This document shows positions 1 to 10,862 of a stretch of DNA of 64,000 nt, one piece after another. This stretch comes from Isoetes taiwanensis (taxonomy: Eukaryota; Streptophyta; Lycopodiopsida; Isoetales; Isoetaceae). The first letter of the stretch is position 1. Every line of letters begins with the position of its first letter. The position numbers and the translations under genes are program-made. The notes under the pieces are model-generated. The model had not been told where the DNA came from, searched no databases, and saw only the letters and a program-made list of their open reading frames with translations. The stretch is from assembly GCA_021234155.1 (NCBI GenBank), contig JAJEKV010000025.1:2629339-2693338 (forward strand), read 5' to 3'.

Positions 1-500
1 TTTTTAATTTCTGCTTTTAGGTCTCTCCAGCTTAGGGTCTTATCAGGGATGTGTCCCAAGCCTTTTTTGAACTGATTTCTGAGTAACCTGCACTTTATGA
101 TTCCCAGGTTGGTAGTACGCACATGCCCTATGCTATTGTCTATAAAGTTTTTCAAGCTAGGATTGGAGCAAGGGCACCTATCTCCTTGCTTTTGTACAAA
201 TACATAATAAGGCTTGTAGCAAATTTCTTTTAGGTCTTCTGTATACTTCCATGAAAACATGGTGTTTTCCATGATTTCCTCACCTATGCTTCCCAAAACC
301 TTTACCATATGCTTGCTTATGATCTTTGGTAAGCAGATTTTATCCATTATTTTGGATAAAAACAAACAATGAACCACTTTCCTTTTGTTTTTGTCCATAA
401 TTTCAGAGATGTGTAACCTTCCTTGGCAGTCCTTGGAGATGGATCTACTGATCTGTATCATAAGGTTAGTGTTAGTATCTTTTTTCCAATCTGTACTATT
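1..500 (-). CDS. Partial ORF running off left edge, possible pre-RT region of a retroelement
   Basis: On the minus strand one frame is open from a TAA at 501-503 to the window edge, about 166 codons; the first Met is at 461. The translation is lysine-rich. It holds a C-x-C element (CPCSNPS), then GHVRTTNLGIIK, LLRNQF and KKGLGHIP. This order (CxC, GHxxTxxLxI, LR, KG) recalls, from memory, the region before the reverse transcriptase in some Penelope-like or related retroelements, but no RT motif is in the window, so the assignment is inference. It lies 277 bases downstream of the stop of the neighbouring unknown gene, in the same orientation, so it may be a later exon or a second ORF of the same unit. 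It could also be an unrelated host protein. Confidence 0.45.
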
Positions 501-777
501 TTATTCTGTTAAACAGTCCGACCAATACTCCTGGATAATGAGGTATATATAGCTCAGCATGGACATGTGGCATGCTTGGCTATTATGTTTATACTTTTTT
601 GAAGTATTCACAGTTGACTTCCAAAAGTTGGGAAGCAACAGGCTTTATCCTTTATGGATATTGTTTTATACGAGAGTTAGAATGGAATTTCGACATACTC
701 CCTAGCTTTGTCAATTCAATGCAAGCATAATACCAACATTATGTACAGCTTGAATAATAGCAAAGTAAATTCGTACC

Positions 778-1777
778 TTAATACTTTAAGTTTTGCACAA
801 CTCCATCCAGCTTCATGATGTCCACATCCTTATTTTGTTTAGTGACGGAGTTGTCAGCTGTATTAGGCGTTTCCAAATGCTCCACAGCAGAATTCTCAGC
901 AGTGCTAGATTCTGTTTTGCCTGGTGGTACTGTAATGCGTGGAGGTGTATAATACGTTCCACTATAGCTAGAAGATCCTCCAGGTTTTGCTAGCTTGGAC
1001 TTTTTGTTGTAGCCAGCACTATTTCCCGCCTCCATTTTTTTCATGAAGGATACTGGCTTTATGCTTTTTTCACATATAATTGTCATTTTGCAGTTAGGGA
1101 ATTTTATCTTTAGGTCTTCCCATGGATCTGCTGCTAGTTCAAATGCCATATTTATCAGCGTTTCTCTCACCTCTAAGTATGACAAAAAGCAACAATACTG
1201 TCCCTTAGGGCAGTTTTCAGCAATTTCTTCATGGATACCATTTGGGCCACTGTTGATAAACCAGGGAATACCATGTCCAAATTATTAAACATATACCAGA
1301 CCGCATGATCTAGCCATGTCATATTGTCTTTGCATGTATTTCCTTTAAATCTTGGTTCACATTCACATTTGAAGTATGGACACATAGTTCTCCACATTCT
1401 TTTCAGATAATACGCATCCCTAGGGATGTTAGAATAAGCCATATGGCCTTTCTGCCTGATGTAAATACAATCATCTTTGTCACATTTTTTGTCGAAAAAC
1501 CTATGGTCTATGTTGAGCTTTATCTTCTCCTTGTGCACAATTTTAGCCATTTTTTCAGCTGCCACTTTTGCAGCTTTTTCTTGTTCTGGAGTGATATCAC
1601 CTAACATTATCCAGGATGCTCTACTGATTGGAGCCAGAGCCCCGAAATTCTTTGTGCGCCATATACCTTGATTACAGAACATGGCATGCCCTTCTACGAG
1701 CCTTTCAGGAATAAGGGGGAAGGTCTGACAGTTGTGCAGCGTAAAGCTGAACTCCTTTTCTTCATTATCTTTGCTAG
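778..1777 (-). pseudogene. Duplicated 3' part of the unknown gene, frameshifted copy
   Basis: This segment repeats the 3' coding part of the gene at 3757-6937 and continues to a natural C-terminus, ending ...GVVQNLKY with a TAA stop at 778-780. By eye it differs from the other copy at only a handful of positions over about 945 bases. One difference is a single-base deletion near 1180, where this copy reads gacaaaaagc and the other gacagataagc. The deletion shifts the frame and splits the copy into two open frames, 778-1185 and 1173-1777. The copy lacks exon 1 and the first half of exon 2, so it is not a functional gene alone. It supplies the C-terminal 17 residues that the other copy has lost. 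The 5' boundary at 1777 is an abrupt junction with unrelated sequence. Confidence 0.75.
833..1777. repeat. ~945-bp direct repeat, copy 1
   Basis: Near-identical to 3761-4706 in the same orientation. Similarity starts exactly after an A/T dinucleotide (A832-T833) and ends after ttgctag. The two copies flank the 1778-3760 insert. About five substitutions and one single-base deletion were seen by eye, so the duplication is recent. Confidence 0.85.
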
Positions 1778-2350
1778 AGAGAAAACCAGTTGAATGGAAC
1801 AAGTATGCAAATAATAGGTGCCATCATTGCACATTGAAGTTTGTGCAATAAAAAAGGTCAACCAATGGTTTTGAGGGGGTTAATGTTAAAAGCGTTTGGT
1901 CACGAAAAGATGGTTATAGACCAATAATGAGCATAGTTTTAAAGGAAACAATTGAAAAGGAACAAAGGTAAAAAGAAATGGAAAGTTAAAAACTTACATA
2001 ATAGATGTATTTTACATTTATGGGTCGACTAATAGTCATGATTTTTTAGATGGGGTCTTTCAAGCCTAATATGTCGCTACGGAAAATTATTCCAAGGAGC
2101 TTCGTAATAGCACTAGGGAAACATTTTGACCTAGAAAACTTTTGCCCAAGGTTTGGGAAATTCTTGAAAAACTTACACGACACATTTCCTGTTGTACTTG
2201 ATCGACTAATAGCCAAGCCTATTATGATTTCTTTTGTTAATCTTTGTGAATATAATAAATTCTTTCGTAATAGCACCCGATACCTAAAAATGGTTATAAG
2301 CACTTATGATTTAAGCCAAGCCTATTATGATTTCACAATCTCATGTAGAG

Positions 2351-2410
2351 ATTCTCTCATATTTCTATGGTTCAAGAATTCTCTCATATTTCTATGGTTC
2401 AAGAATTCTC
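2351..2410. repeat. 27-bp tandem duplication
   Basis: Two adjacent copies of a 27-bp unit starting attctctcatatttctatgg, plus the start of a third (attctc). It lies inside the Helitron-like insert and is probably replication slippage. Confidence 0.85.
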
Positions 2411-3410
2411 CACGGGTATTGTCTTTCAATGGAACATGTGTGAACTGGACTTCTGCTGCAACTTGCAAGGATGCTACTCTGTTGTATGTCATGAATTGTG
2501 TTAGTTCAGTTCAATTACTTAGCCATTTGCCTTCTGAATTTAGGCCATGGGACAACCACATAGCTAAAAAGCAATAATGAATTGTGGATTTGCAAATACA
2601 ATAAAGATCTACATGTATTATCCTTTTGCAATTTAGACGTCTCTTATACTCCAATGTTGGAATATGCACATCGAAGTTTAGTGCATACAACACTAATTTA
2701 TGATAGTACTCATGCGCATGGTTCTTCATTTTTTAGGTGGATTGAATACTTAAAGTGTGGATTCCATTAATAATTGTGCACATAGAAAATGCCAATAATT
2801 GCTACCTTATAACGGATAAAGTTTGAGTATAAATGCACTCATGTCGATACACAGAGTGTAGCAGGGACCTCTTACCAATAAATAAGATCTTACAGTGGGC
2901 AAATCTGACTATAACACATTGATGCTGATACGTAAAGGTATTCAAATATTGAAGGTGCACAACATTTCATTTAAAATTGCAATTGTGACTTATGCTTATG
3001 ATTGTTATATATCAAAAGCTTTTAATATTTGGAACTAGAGGCCATCTTTGCATTTGATGTGCAGTCTTAAGAATCAACGTTGCTATTCCCCTACTCAACA
3101 AACATATTTGGAGATGTACACCCTCTCTAAACTCCACTCTATGCCAACATTGAGTTATATGTGAAATCTTAGCCATAATTTTTTTCGTGTATAACCAACA
3201 AACAAATTAAACAAACACTTCTTTGGGTATTTTTATATCCTTACCTACTAACATGTACCTAAAGCCCACCCATAGGACATTATTGGGAAAATCACAACAT
3301 ACAAATTTGCAAGGCATGAATGGTATTCATGTTCTTTTATACACGATATAGCAGGTCATTTGGTCATAGCTATGTAGGACTACTTTGCTATCGAGGTCGT
3401 GCCAAATGAA

Positions 3411-3620
3411 TGTCAACTTAAATTTTAAAGTTCACTATACAAAGCCAAACCTTCTCTCTAATAGGTATTACGTAGTAAATGTCAACTTAAAAGTTCGCTA
3501 TACAAAGCCAAACCTTCTCTCTAAATAGGTGTTACGTAGTAAATGTCAACTTAAAAGTTTGCTATACAAAGCCAAACCTTCTCTCTAAATAGGTGTTAGG
3601 TGCTAAATGTCAACTTAAGG
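3411..3620. repeat. Tandem repeat, 64-69 bp units
   Basis: The phrase tgtcaactta recurs at 3411, 3480, 3544 and 3608, giving periods of 69, 64 and 64 bp. The units share gctatacaaagccaaacc and cttctctctaaataggt. Subterminal repeats of this kind are common in nonautonomous Helitrons, and this array lies about 110 bp inside the 3' terminus. Confidence 0.85.
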
Positions 3621-3731
3621 TTTAATCTCCAATAGGTTTTAGGCAGTATCATCTGGTAACTTCCTGTTTCAACCACATCATCTACCTTTCAATATCTAAT
3701 TTGTTCCGCATTAACTTATATTCATACCTAT

Positions 3732-3760
3732 GCCCGGCAACGCCGGGCACCCGTTACTAG
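3732..3760 (+). other. Helitron 3' terminal hairpin and CTAG
   Basis: A perfect 7-bp stem (GCCCGGC/GCCGGGC) with loop AAC is followed 8 nt later by CTAG and the flanking T. Position, stem and terminus match the Helitron 3' signature. Confidence 0.75.
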
Positions 3761-6700
3761 TTTTGTTTAGTGACGGAGTTGTCAGCTGTATTAGGCGTTT
3801 CCAAATGCTCCACCGCAGAATTCTCAGCAGTGCTAGATTCTGTTTTGCCTGGTGGTACTGTAATGCGTGGAGGTGTATAATACGTTCCACTATAGCTAGA
3901 AGATCCTCCAGGTTTTGCTAGCTTGGACTTTTTGTTGTAGCCAGCACTATTTCCCGCCTCCATTTTTTTCATGAAGGATACTGGCTTTATGCTTTTTTCA
4001 CATATAATTGTCATTTTGCAGTTAGGGAATTTTATCTTTAGGTCTTCCCATGGATCTGCTGCTAGTTCAAATGCCATATTTATCAGCGTTTCTCTCACCT
4101 CTAAGTATGACAGATAAGCAACAATACTGTCCCTTAGGGCAGTTTTCAGCAATTTCTTCATGGATACCATTTGGGCCACCGTTGATAAACCAGGGAATAC
4201 CATGTCCAAATTATTAAACATATACCAGACCGCATGATCTAGCCATGTCATATTGTCTTTGCATGTATTTCCTTTAAATCTTGGTTCACATTCACATTTG
4301 AAGTATGGACACATAGTTCTCCACATTCTTTTAAGATAATACGCATCCCTAGGGATGTTAGAATAAGCCATATGGCCTTTCTGCCTGATGTAAATACAAT
4401 CATCTTTGTCACATTTTTTGTCGAAAAACCTATGGTCTATGTTGAGCTTTATCTTCTCCTTGTGCACAATTTTAGCCATTTTTTCAGCTGCCACTTTTGC
4501 AGCTTTTTCTTGTTCTGGAGTGATATCACCTAACATTATCCAGGATGCTCTACTGATTGGAGCCAGAGCCCCGAAATTCTTTGTGCGCCATATACCTTGA
4601 TTACAGAACATGGCATGCCCTTCTACGAGCCTTTCAGGAATAAGGGGGAAGGTCTGACAGTTGTGCAGCGTAAAGCTGAACTCCTTTTCTTCATTATCTT
4701 TGCTAGCATTCTGTTTTGAAGTCATTGAGATTTTTTCTTCTTCAGTTAGAAGTGATTCCCCGAATGGGTCATCGTCCTTTGCCTGCATTTCCTTTTGGTA
4801 TTCACATTTACCAATAACAACATTGGCCAGGCATGAGTTTTTTATCTTATTGGCCTTTTCAAGGGCAGGTATAGCATAGAAGTACTGCCCTTTAGCCTTA
4901 TCTTCCTCCATAGTCCACTTGTATACCTTATCAGGAAGACTATTGTAGACATCTTCAATGATTTTTACGGCTTCATCCCAGTCATCATTTACCTTGTTCA
5001 TTCTGGGAACTAACTCCAGCCAGCTATTGAACCCTAGATGAGAGACCGCAGATAGGTCCTCTGGTTTTCGAAGTGCTTCCTTTTCCAAGATTAACATATG
5101 GATCTTGGGATTTTTGATACATGTGATCAGAGTCTGCACAGCATTACTTGGACAAGTGATTTTGCTTTTGCTATAGCCGATACTTTCCAACTCCTTATTC
5201 CAGGTCGGAGGTATAAATTCCATTTCTTCTGGTGCATCATCTGCATCCTGCTTTCATCATTTAGTTTTAGTACATACATTTACAAAAATAACATAAAAGG
5301 TTTGCTCATGTATATCCAAAACAGATTAGATGCCTCCCTGGTAAAACCAAGGAAATGAAGTGTCTAAAAAAAACCCTGACCGAGCTAGTCCAGACCAACC
5401 ATCCTACTAGCCCTTCAGACTATCGCAGTCAATCCCTTGATAGTCTTATCATTTCACAATATAACCGAGCAACTTTATATGTGAAACATCTAACCTGTGG
5501 TAATCAAGTTACATAACTTTGTTGTTTTTCTTGAATATTACATCTTAGTCATATATTTAACTATGCTTTTTTATAACCACTTCCCTAAATCCGCTTTTTG
5601 CATGTGTACTTTTTGCATGTCCTATGCATGCTTACCACTGAAACAGCCTTTAGTTCTAAAAGGACATTAATAGTTCTATTTTTTTGCATGTCATGCAGTC
5701 CGAGACCTTTAGATTTACATGCATATCTTTTAAGAAAAATGACTCAATTTAGGATTGAAAACCCCACATATTTTCTGCCTCATATTTATCACAGACATGT
5801 GTTTGGTTAAATAAACTTTTCGCATACTCCATTACTAGATCATGGTGTACATTAACATAGCAAGTCTCTTAAGAAAAGAAAGGAGACCACACACTAAGAA
5901 TCCGAACTCTGTGTTTTCATAATTAAAATTATTTAAGCCTCAAATAAACTCTTGGCTGCTATCCTTAGTCTTTCAGCCACAAAATTGAGTTTAAAACAGA
6001 GATACCTTTTGTCTTCAAAATTTGAAATATCAAGAAAAAGGCATGTTTATGTCATCTGTCATATCACTTGTCAACTTGTAAATATATGCTTTCTTATGTA
6101 GAAATTTTCGTCCAGTCATGTATCCAGTATTTCCTCTGTAACTCACATCCTATTGGCCAAAACACCTCATAACAGCAAGAAGAGCAATGAGAGAAGAAAC
6201 CCCACGTACCTGCAGCCAATCAGACAAATATTAGCAATAGACTTGGTAATAATGTCAGGGCCAAAAGGTACATCAGGGGTTTCTTGGCTTATCGCCCTTC
6301 ACCCATTGCACCTCCTTGCCCTTGATTAGTAAAAGCCTTTTAAGCATGCAAAGAAAACAAAAGCAAATAAATTGAAACATAACTGTTATATTATTTTATT
6401 GCTATCCAAGCATTTCTTTAAAGCTTCCAGCCTTTAACTAAAAACTATTTTATGGAAGCTTTTCGGCCCATGACATTTAACCTGTTTCCACAAACCTCTG
6501 TCGATTGTTAGACTTTATGCTCCATTATCCGTTGGAGCATTACCTTTGGAGCCGTTTACAGCTCAAAGTTCCCTTGATTATATAAGGGATTAATCATTTT
6601 ATATTGTAAAAAAGGGTCATACCTGTGTATTGTCTTCATCAGACCCATATTCATCGTCCATTTGTGTTTCTGGGACTCCTTGTTCAAACTGGTTGCCTCC

Positions 6701-6937
6701 CTTGTAATATCCAGTTTGTTTACGATTGAAGCCACTGTTTTTTCTGGCAGCAAATCCTGGATTGCCATCATAGCCTCTTTTGGCTTCATACCCTCTTCCG
6801 TTACTGCGTCTATCCATACTTAGGGCTTCAAATTTTACAGAGTTTTCACACCATTCTAATTCCTCTCTCAGTCCCGACAGCGCCCAAGCTTCTTCTGAGT
6901 TTAAGGAATCACTACTATCATTTGAGTCTCTGCTCAT
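3757..6937 (-). CDS. Two-exon gene of unknown function, C-terminus cut by Helitron
   Basis: I do not recognise the family. Exon 1 is 6937-6623 (105 codons, ATG at 6937). Its end CACAG|GTATG is a good splice donor. Exon 2 is 5247-3757, entered at gaaagcag|GATG, and phase 0 is kept across the join (...DEDNTQ / DADDAPEE...). The predicted protein is about 601 residues. It has a Ser/Asp-rich N-terminus, a Gly/Arg-rich stretch (GRGYEAKRGYDG, GYYKGGNQ), an acidic linker, a long helical-looking middle, then a Cys/His-rich section (KKCDKDDC, TMCPYFKCECEPRFKGNTC) that could bind zinc, and a Lys/Ser/Pro-rich tail. The reading frame stops at TAG contributed by the Helitron CTAG end, 17 residues short of the uninterrupted copy at 778-1777. 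It may be a nucleic-acid-binding ORF of a retroelement or a host gene. Confidence 0.6.
3761..4706. repeat. ~945-bp direct repeat, copy 2
   Basis: Partner of 833-1777. Here the sequence continues rightward into the intact 5' part of exon 2, and on the left it is joined to the Helitron 3' end. Confidence 0.85.
5248..6622 (-). other. Predicted intron of the unknown gene
   Basis: A 1375-bp noncoding stretch between the two in-phase coding blocks, with GT at 6622-6621 and AG at 5249-5248 on the minus strand. A ctaaa-type branch-point candidate lies shortly before the acceptor, but the polypyrimidine tract is weak. No other coding sequence was seen in it. Confidence 0.55.
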
Positions 6938-7394
6938 CTTTACCCACTGTCATAAGCTTCACCCGGGAAAATAAGGAATGCTTTAACTCTATACTGCCAG
7001 GCAGATTTAATTGTCTCGAAAGAAGGGGAAGAATATTTCTGCACCTTACAGATTTACCTTGGGAGGGGCTCCGGGTAATAAATTTTTCCTGCCCTTTTTC
7101 CAAATACCATCACATACGAAGATCAGGGGAAAGACTTTTCCTCTCCAATTTTATTAATTTCAATATACACCTAACATATATTGAGGTGGATAAATATTTG
7201 CATTTGTATGCATAAAAGATTACCCCATATTGGTCATAATTACACTATCGTTTAAGCACTATTGCTACTTACTATACTTTTCTTCCTTAGCAGCAATTTT
7301 AGATTTAGAAAAAAAAAAAAAAAAAAAAATGACGGGGCACATGTTGGTGTTAATGCAATTGTAACACCACAAGAAACATACACGTAAGAAAAAA
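6938..7394. other. Upstream region of unknown gene, no gene seen
   Basis: The 5' flank of the minus-strand gene up to the copia LTR. It is AT-rich, with a poly(A) run at about 7309-7329. No clear promoter element could be singled out. Confidence 0.5.
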
Positions 7395-8238
7395 TGTAAG
7401 AAATATTAGTTAGATCTCTAATAAACACACTTCACCAGACAGCTTTGTTGACAAATTGAATTACATCCCGCAATTCATTGCATAAGTGTTATTTCCATTG
7501 AACATGTCACACAGTTGCAATAGACAAGAATTACAAGAATTAATCCTTCGATTTGCTATACCACTTAGCTCATTGAATTTACTCAAGTGCTATATGTGTA
7601 CCAATGCACAAGTAATATCATAAGTATCATACTTCAACCTTAAACCATTGAACAAACATAAATTTACTGTAGCAAATTATAAAGCAATCGAATTATTGTA
7701 GCTTTGGGAACCAATGTATTTCCTTGCCTTATTGTACACAACAAACCTGTGTTTTCTCCCGATCGAAACCTATGCAATCAACTGTATGTACATCTATACA
7801 TCTTAGGTTATTTTATCAGCATCGATTCCGGCGGTTAAGCCTCACCGATCTGCCGATATTTCCTCTGCCTTTGGTCCATTGGACCGAGCGCATAAGCAAG
7901 TCAGTCGTATCCCATTGGACCGAGAATTTAAACTTAAATTTACCTTAGGTCAATGTTAACAAAGTAACCATTGAACCTAACCATAAGGACCATTTAAATA
8001 TTTACATTGTCACAATCATGTGTCTCTTGAATTTGAACTTCTTCTCTATTGTCTTGAATGATCTATCATTAGGTCATGTCACAGATCAACTGGCCTTGCC
8101 ATTATCAGAGAATAATAAATTCCTCTTTAACCAAATGATCTTCCCCTATTGTAACTTTCAGATATTTGCACTGACCACTCAATATTAACAATCTTCAGTG
8201 ACACAGTTAACTTTAAGATTATGATATGAATTCTAACA
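7395..8238 (-). repeat. Copia 3' LTR
   Basis: 844 bp beginning TGTAAGAAATATTAG and ending TTCTAACA (TG...CA). It matches 14700-15535 across its length. About 20 substitutions, one 8-bp indel and a few 1-bp indels were seen by eye, roughly 2-3% divergence. Confidence 0.93.
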
Positions 8239-8251
8239 TTTCCCTTTCAGA
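8239..8251 (-). other. Polypurine tract
   Basis: The plus strand reads tttccctttcaga; on the element strand this is a purine run (CTGAAAGGGAAA) immediately 5' of the 3' LTR. This is the plus-strand priming site expected there. Confidence 0.8.
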
Positions 8252-10436
8252 TCATAATGTTGTAATTTCTTTACAGTTCAATAAGTCTGATAATTTCTGA
8301 AACCTTTTGCTTCCCAATCCCTTTGTCAATATATCTGCTATCTAATTTTCTGAGCAAACATATTTCAAACATATTTCTCCCTTTCTCACCATATCTCTAA
8401 TGAAGTGCATTTCCATTTCTATATGCTTAGTTCTCTCATGCAAAACAGGATTTTTTGTCATTGCAATGTAACTCTGATTGTCACAGAACAAATCTGTACT
8501 GCCTTCTTGCTTTATTCCAAGTTCTTCCATGAATCACAATTTCTTTTGCTGCTAATGTAGTTGATGCATATTCGGATTCAGCTGTTGAAAGAGCAATGGA
8601 TGTTTGCTTCTTACTCCTCCAACTTATAGGTCCTCCACCTAAAAATAGTACATAGCCTGAGGTTGATTTCCTCTCATCCATATCTCCACACCAGTCAGCA
8701 TCACTATATCCCTTTATTTGCAAATCTTTTGTACTATATGCAACTCCTTTATTTTTGGTACCCTTCAAATATCTTAACACTTTCTTCGCAATCAGCCAAT
8801 GGTCATGACCTGGATCATTGTTGAATCTACTCAAGGCATTTACAACAAATGCTATGTCTGGCCTAGTGTTGTTTGCAATAAAGAGCAGACATCCTACTAG
8901 TTGCCTATATGGTATCTTCGACATCCTTTTTCTTTCCTCATCTGTTTTTGGGCACATGTTCTTTGACACTTTTGTCCCAGTCTGAATTGGCACCTTTACT
9001 GGATTGCAATCTTCCATGTTAAATTTATTCAACACTGTATCAATGTACTCATTCTGGCAGATTGTGATCAGTCCCTTTTCTCTACATCTTTTCACTTGTA
9101 TTCCCAAGAATTTTGAAAACTCTCCCAAGTCTGTCATTTTGTATTTCTTTTTTAGAATTTCCTTGCACTGATTCAATATGTCATTACCATTGGCAGCTAG
9201 GATGCAATCATCCATATAAATGGCCATTATGCAAAATTTATCTCCTCTTTTTAGAACATACGCATTCCCATCATTTGCTAACTTTTCAAAACCCTGCTCA
9301 TTTAAATATTGATTGATGCACATATACCATTGCCTTGGGGCCTGTTTTAAGCCATAAACAGCTCGATTCAGTTTCCATACCTTAATTTTTCCCTTTTCAA
9401 ATCCTTGAGCCTGTTTCATGTAAACTTCCTCATCTAGTTCAGCATTAAGAAATGCTGTGCACACGTCCATATGATGCAATTCCAAGTTCATTGCATTTGC
9501 AACTGAAATGATCATTCTGATACTAGTTAATTTAACCACTGGTGAATATGTTTCTTCAAAGTCTATGCCTTTCTTTTGTGTATACCTGCTTTAAATTTGG
9601 GACTTCCATCTGCATTCTTTTTCAGTTTATAAATCCATTTGTTTCCAACAGCCTGTTTCCCCTTGGGCAAGTCAACTAATTCATAGGTGGATGTCCTGTT
9701 GAAGGAATTTATTTCTTCATTCATGGCTTCCCCCCATCTATTTGCCTCCAAGCTATTCATAGCTCCATCAAAAGATTCTGGGTACACCTGTCTGCATAAT
9801 TATGAGTGCTTCTGGATCCTTTTCATGTAACTGCAACCTGGAACTCCTGCCATTCTCTTTTCTGCCATAAAGTCTGGTGTCAAAGTTTGCTCTTCCATTA
9901 GTCTTTCACTTTCTGACTTTCTTTTTTGTTTTTCCATTTCATGCTCCACAATTTCATGGTTTCCACCACTATTGTCATTGTTTTCAATATTATCATCTTC
10001 CTCATCATTGCATGCATCCTTGAGGTTTGGTTCCAAGTTTTGTGCATTGTTATCCACTTTGTCATCCAAGTCTGCCATATCATTCACATTTGTTTTGCAG
10101 GGCTCTACAAATTTTGATTTAATCTCCACTTTGATAAAAGACTTGGCCTGTATAACTCCTCTTCTACAAAGGTCACATCTCTACTTATTATGATATTTCT
10201 TCTCTCTGGATTATACATTCTGTATCCTTTCGAGTGCTCATCATATCCTACCAGGTAGGTTATGATACATCTGTCATCTAATTTCAATCTATTTCCTTGG
10301 GAACATGAGTGTATCCCAGGCAGCCATATGCTCTATATTTTTCAAAATTAGGCATATTTCCTGACCACAAGAATTCTGGACACATACCTTCCAGACTTTT
10401 GGTTGGCAAAGCATTTTGTACTAACATAGCAGTCTT
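8252..10436 (-). pseudogene. Copia pol: reverse transcriptase and RNase H
   Basis: The main open block is 9539-8481, with adjoining blocks at 10287-9563 and 8530-8252. Visible RT features include the lead-in ELVDLPKGKQAVGNKWIYK, LDEEVYMKQAQGF, AVYGLKQAPRQWY and the catalytic YMDDCILAAN (YxDD type). RNase H-like features follow: GYSDADWCGD, KSTSGYVLFLGG, ALSTAESEYAS, DNQSYIAMTKNP and RTKHIEMEMHFIRD. Frameshifts near 10110, 9800, 9550 and 8500 and a stop near 8342 break the frame; the natural stop is at 8252-8254. The upstream part, ALPTKSLEGMCPEF to YMNPERRNIII, is the C-terminal side of integrase. The block starts where the nested LINE ends. Confidence 0.92.
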
Positions 10437-10862
10437 TACTGATTTTTTTTTTTTTTTTTTTTTTTTTTGAGAGAGAGAATGGGGTTTTTTTCATTAATTA
10501 TAGAAAAAGGTACAAGAAGTTAAGTGAGCCATAAATTTGGCCACCCAAAATTAAACATGCAAGCATAACTAACATATATAAAAGATGTGCTATAACTATA
10601 GCAGAAAATGTTTGAAAATTTTGAAAGTTTGAAGTAGCAATCAGCCTTATGAGAGGCCGTGAACCTGTAGTGTTGTTCCTGGGTTGAACCATCATTGAAT
10701 CAAAATTTATCATTTGGATTTGAGGTAGCATTCCGAAGACAAAATCCTGTATATCCTGTTGATGTTCCTGCAGCAGTGAGAATGTAGAGCAGGTGGAATG
10801 TAGAGATAACCATAGTCATAAAGGGAGCGTGATAGGAATATAGTTCAAGGATAGGGAATTGT

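Larger units (their letters stand above)
1778..3760 (+). mobile_element. Helitron-like insert with intact 3' end, 5' end not found
   Basis: A 1983-bp segment lies between the two copies of the ~945-bp direct repeat. Its right end has the hallmarks of a Helitron 3' terminus: a 7-bp GC stem with a 3-nt loop (GCCCGGCAACGCCGGGC, 3732-3748), 8 nt, then CTAG at 3757-3760 abutting a T. The uninterrupted copy reads ...cctta|ttttg at the same point, so insertion was exactly between A and T, as Helitrons do. No TC-type 5' terminus is recognisable at 1778, and the left target flank is missing, so the 5' side looks truncated or rearranged. The insert contains small tandem repeats and no convincing Rep/helicase coding region, so it would be nonautonomous. 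Confidence 0.65.

Noticed and set aside
7300-7330. A run as a retroposon 3' tail
   Set aside because: No recognisable retroposon body on its 5' side and no flanking duplication.
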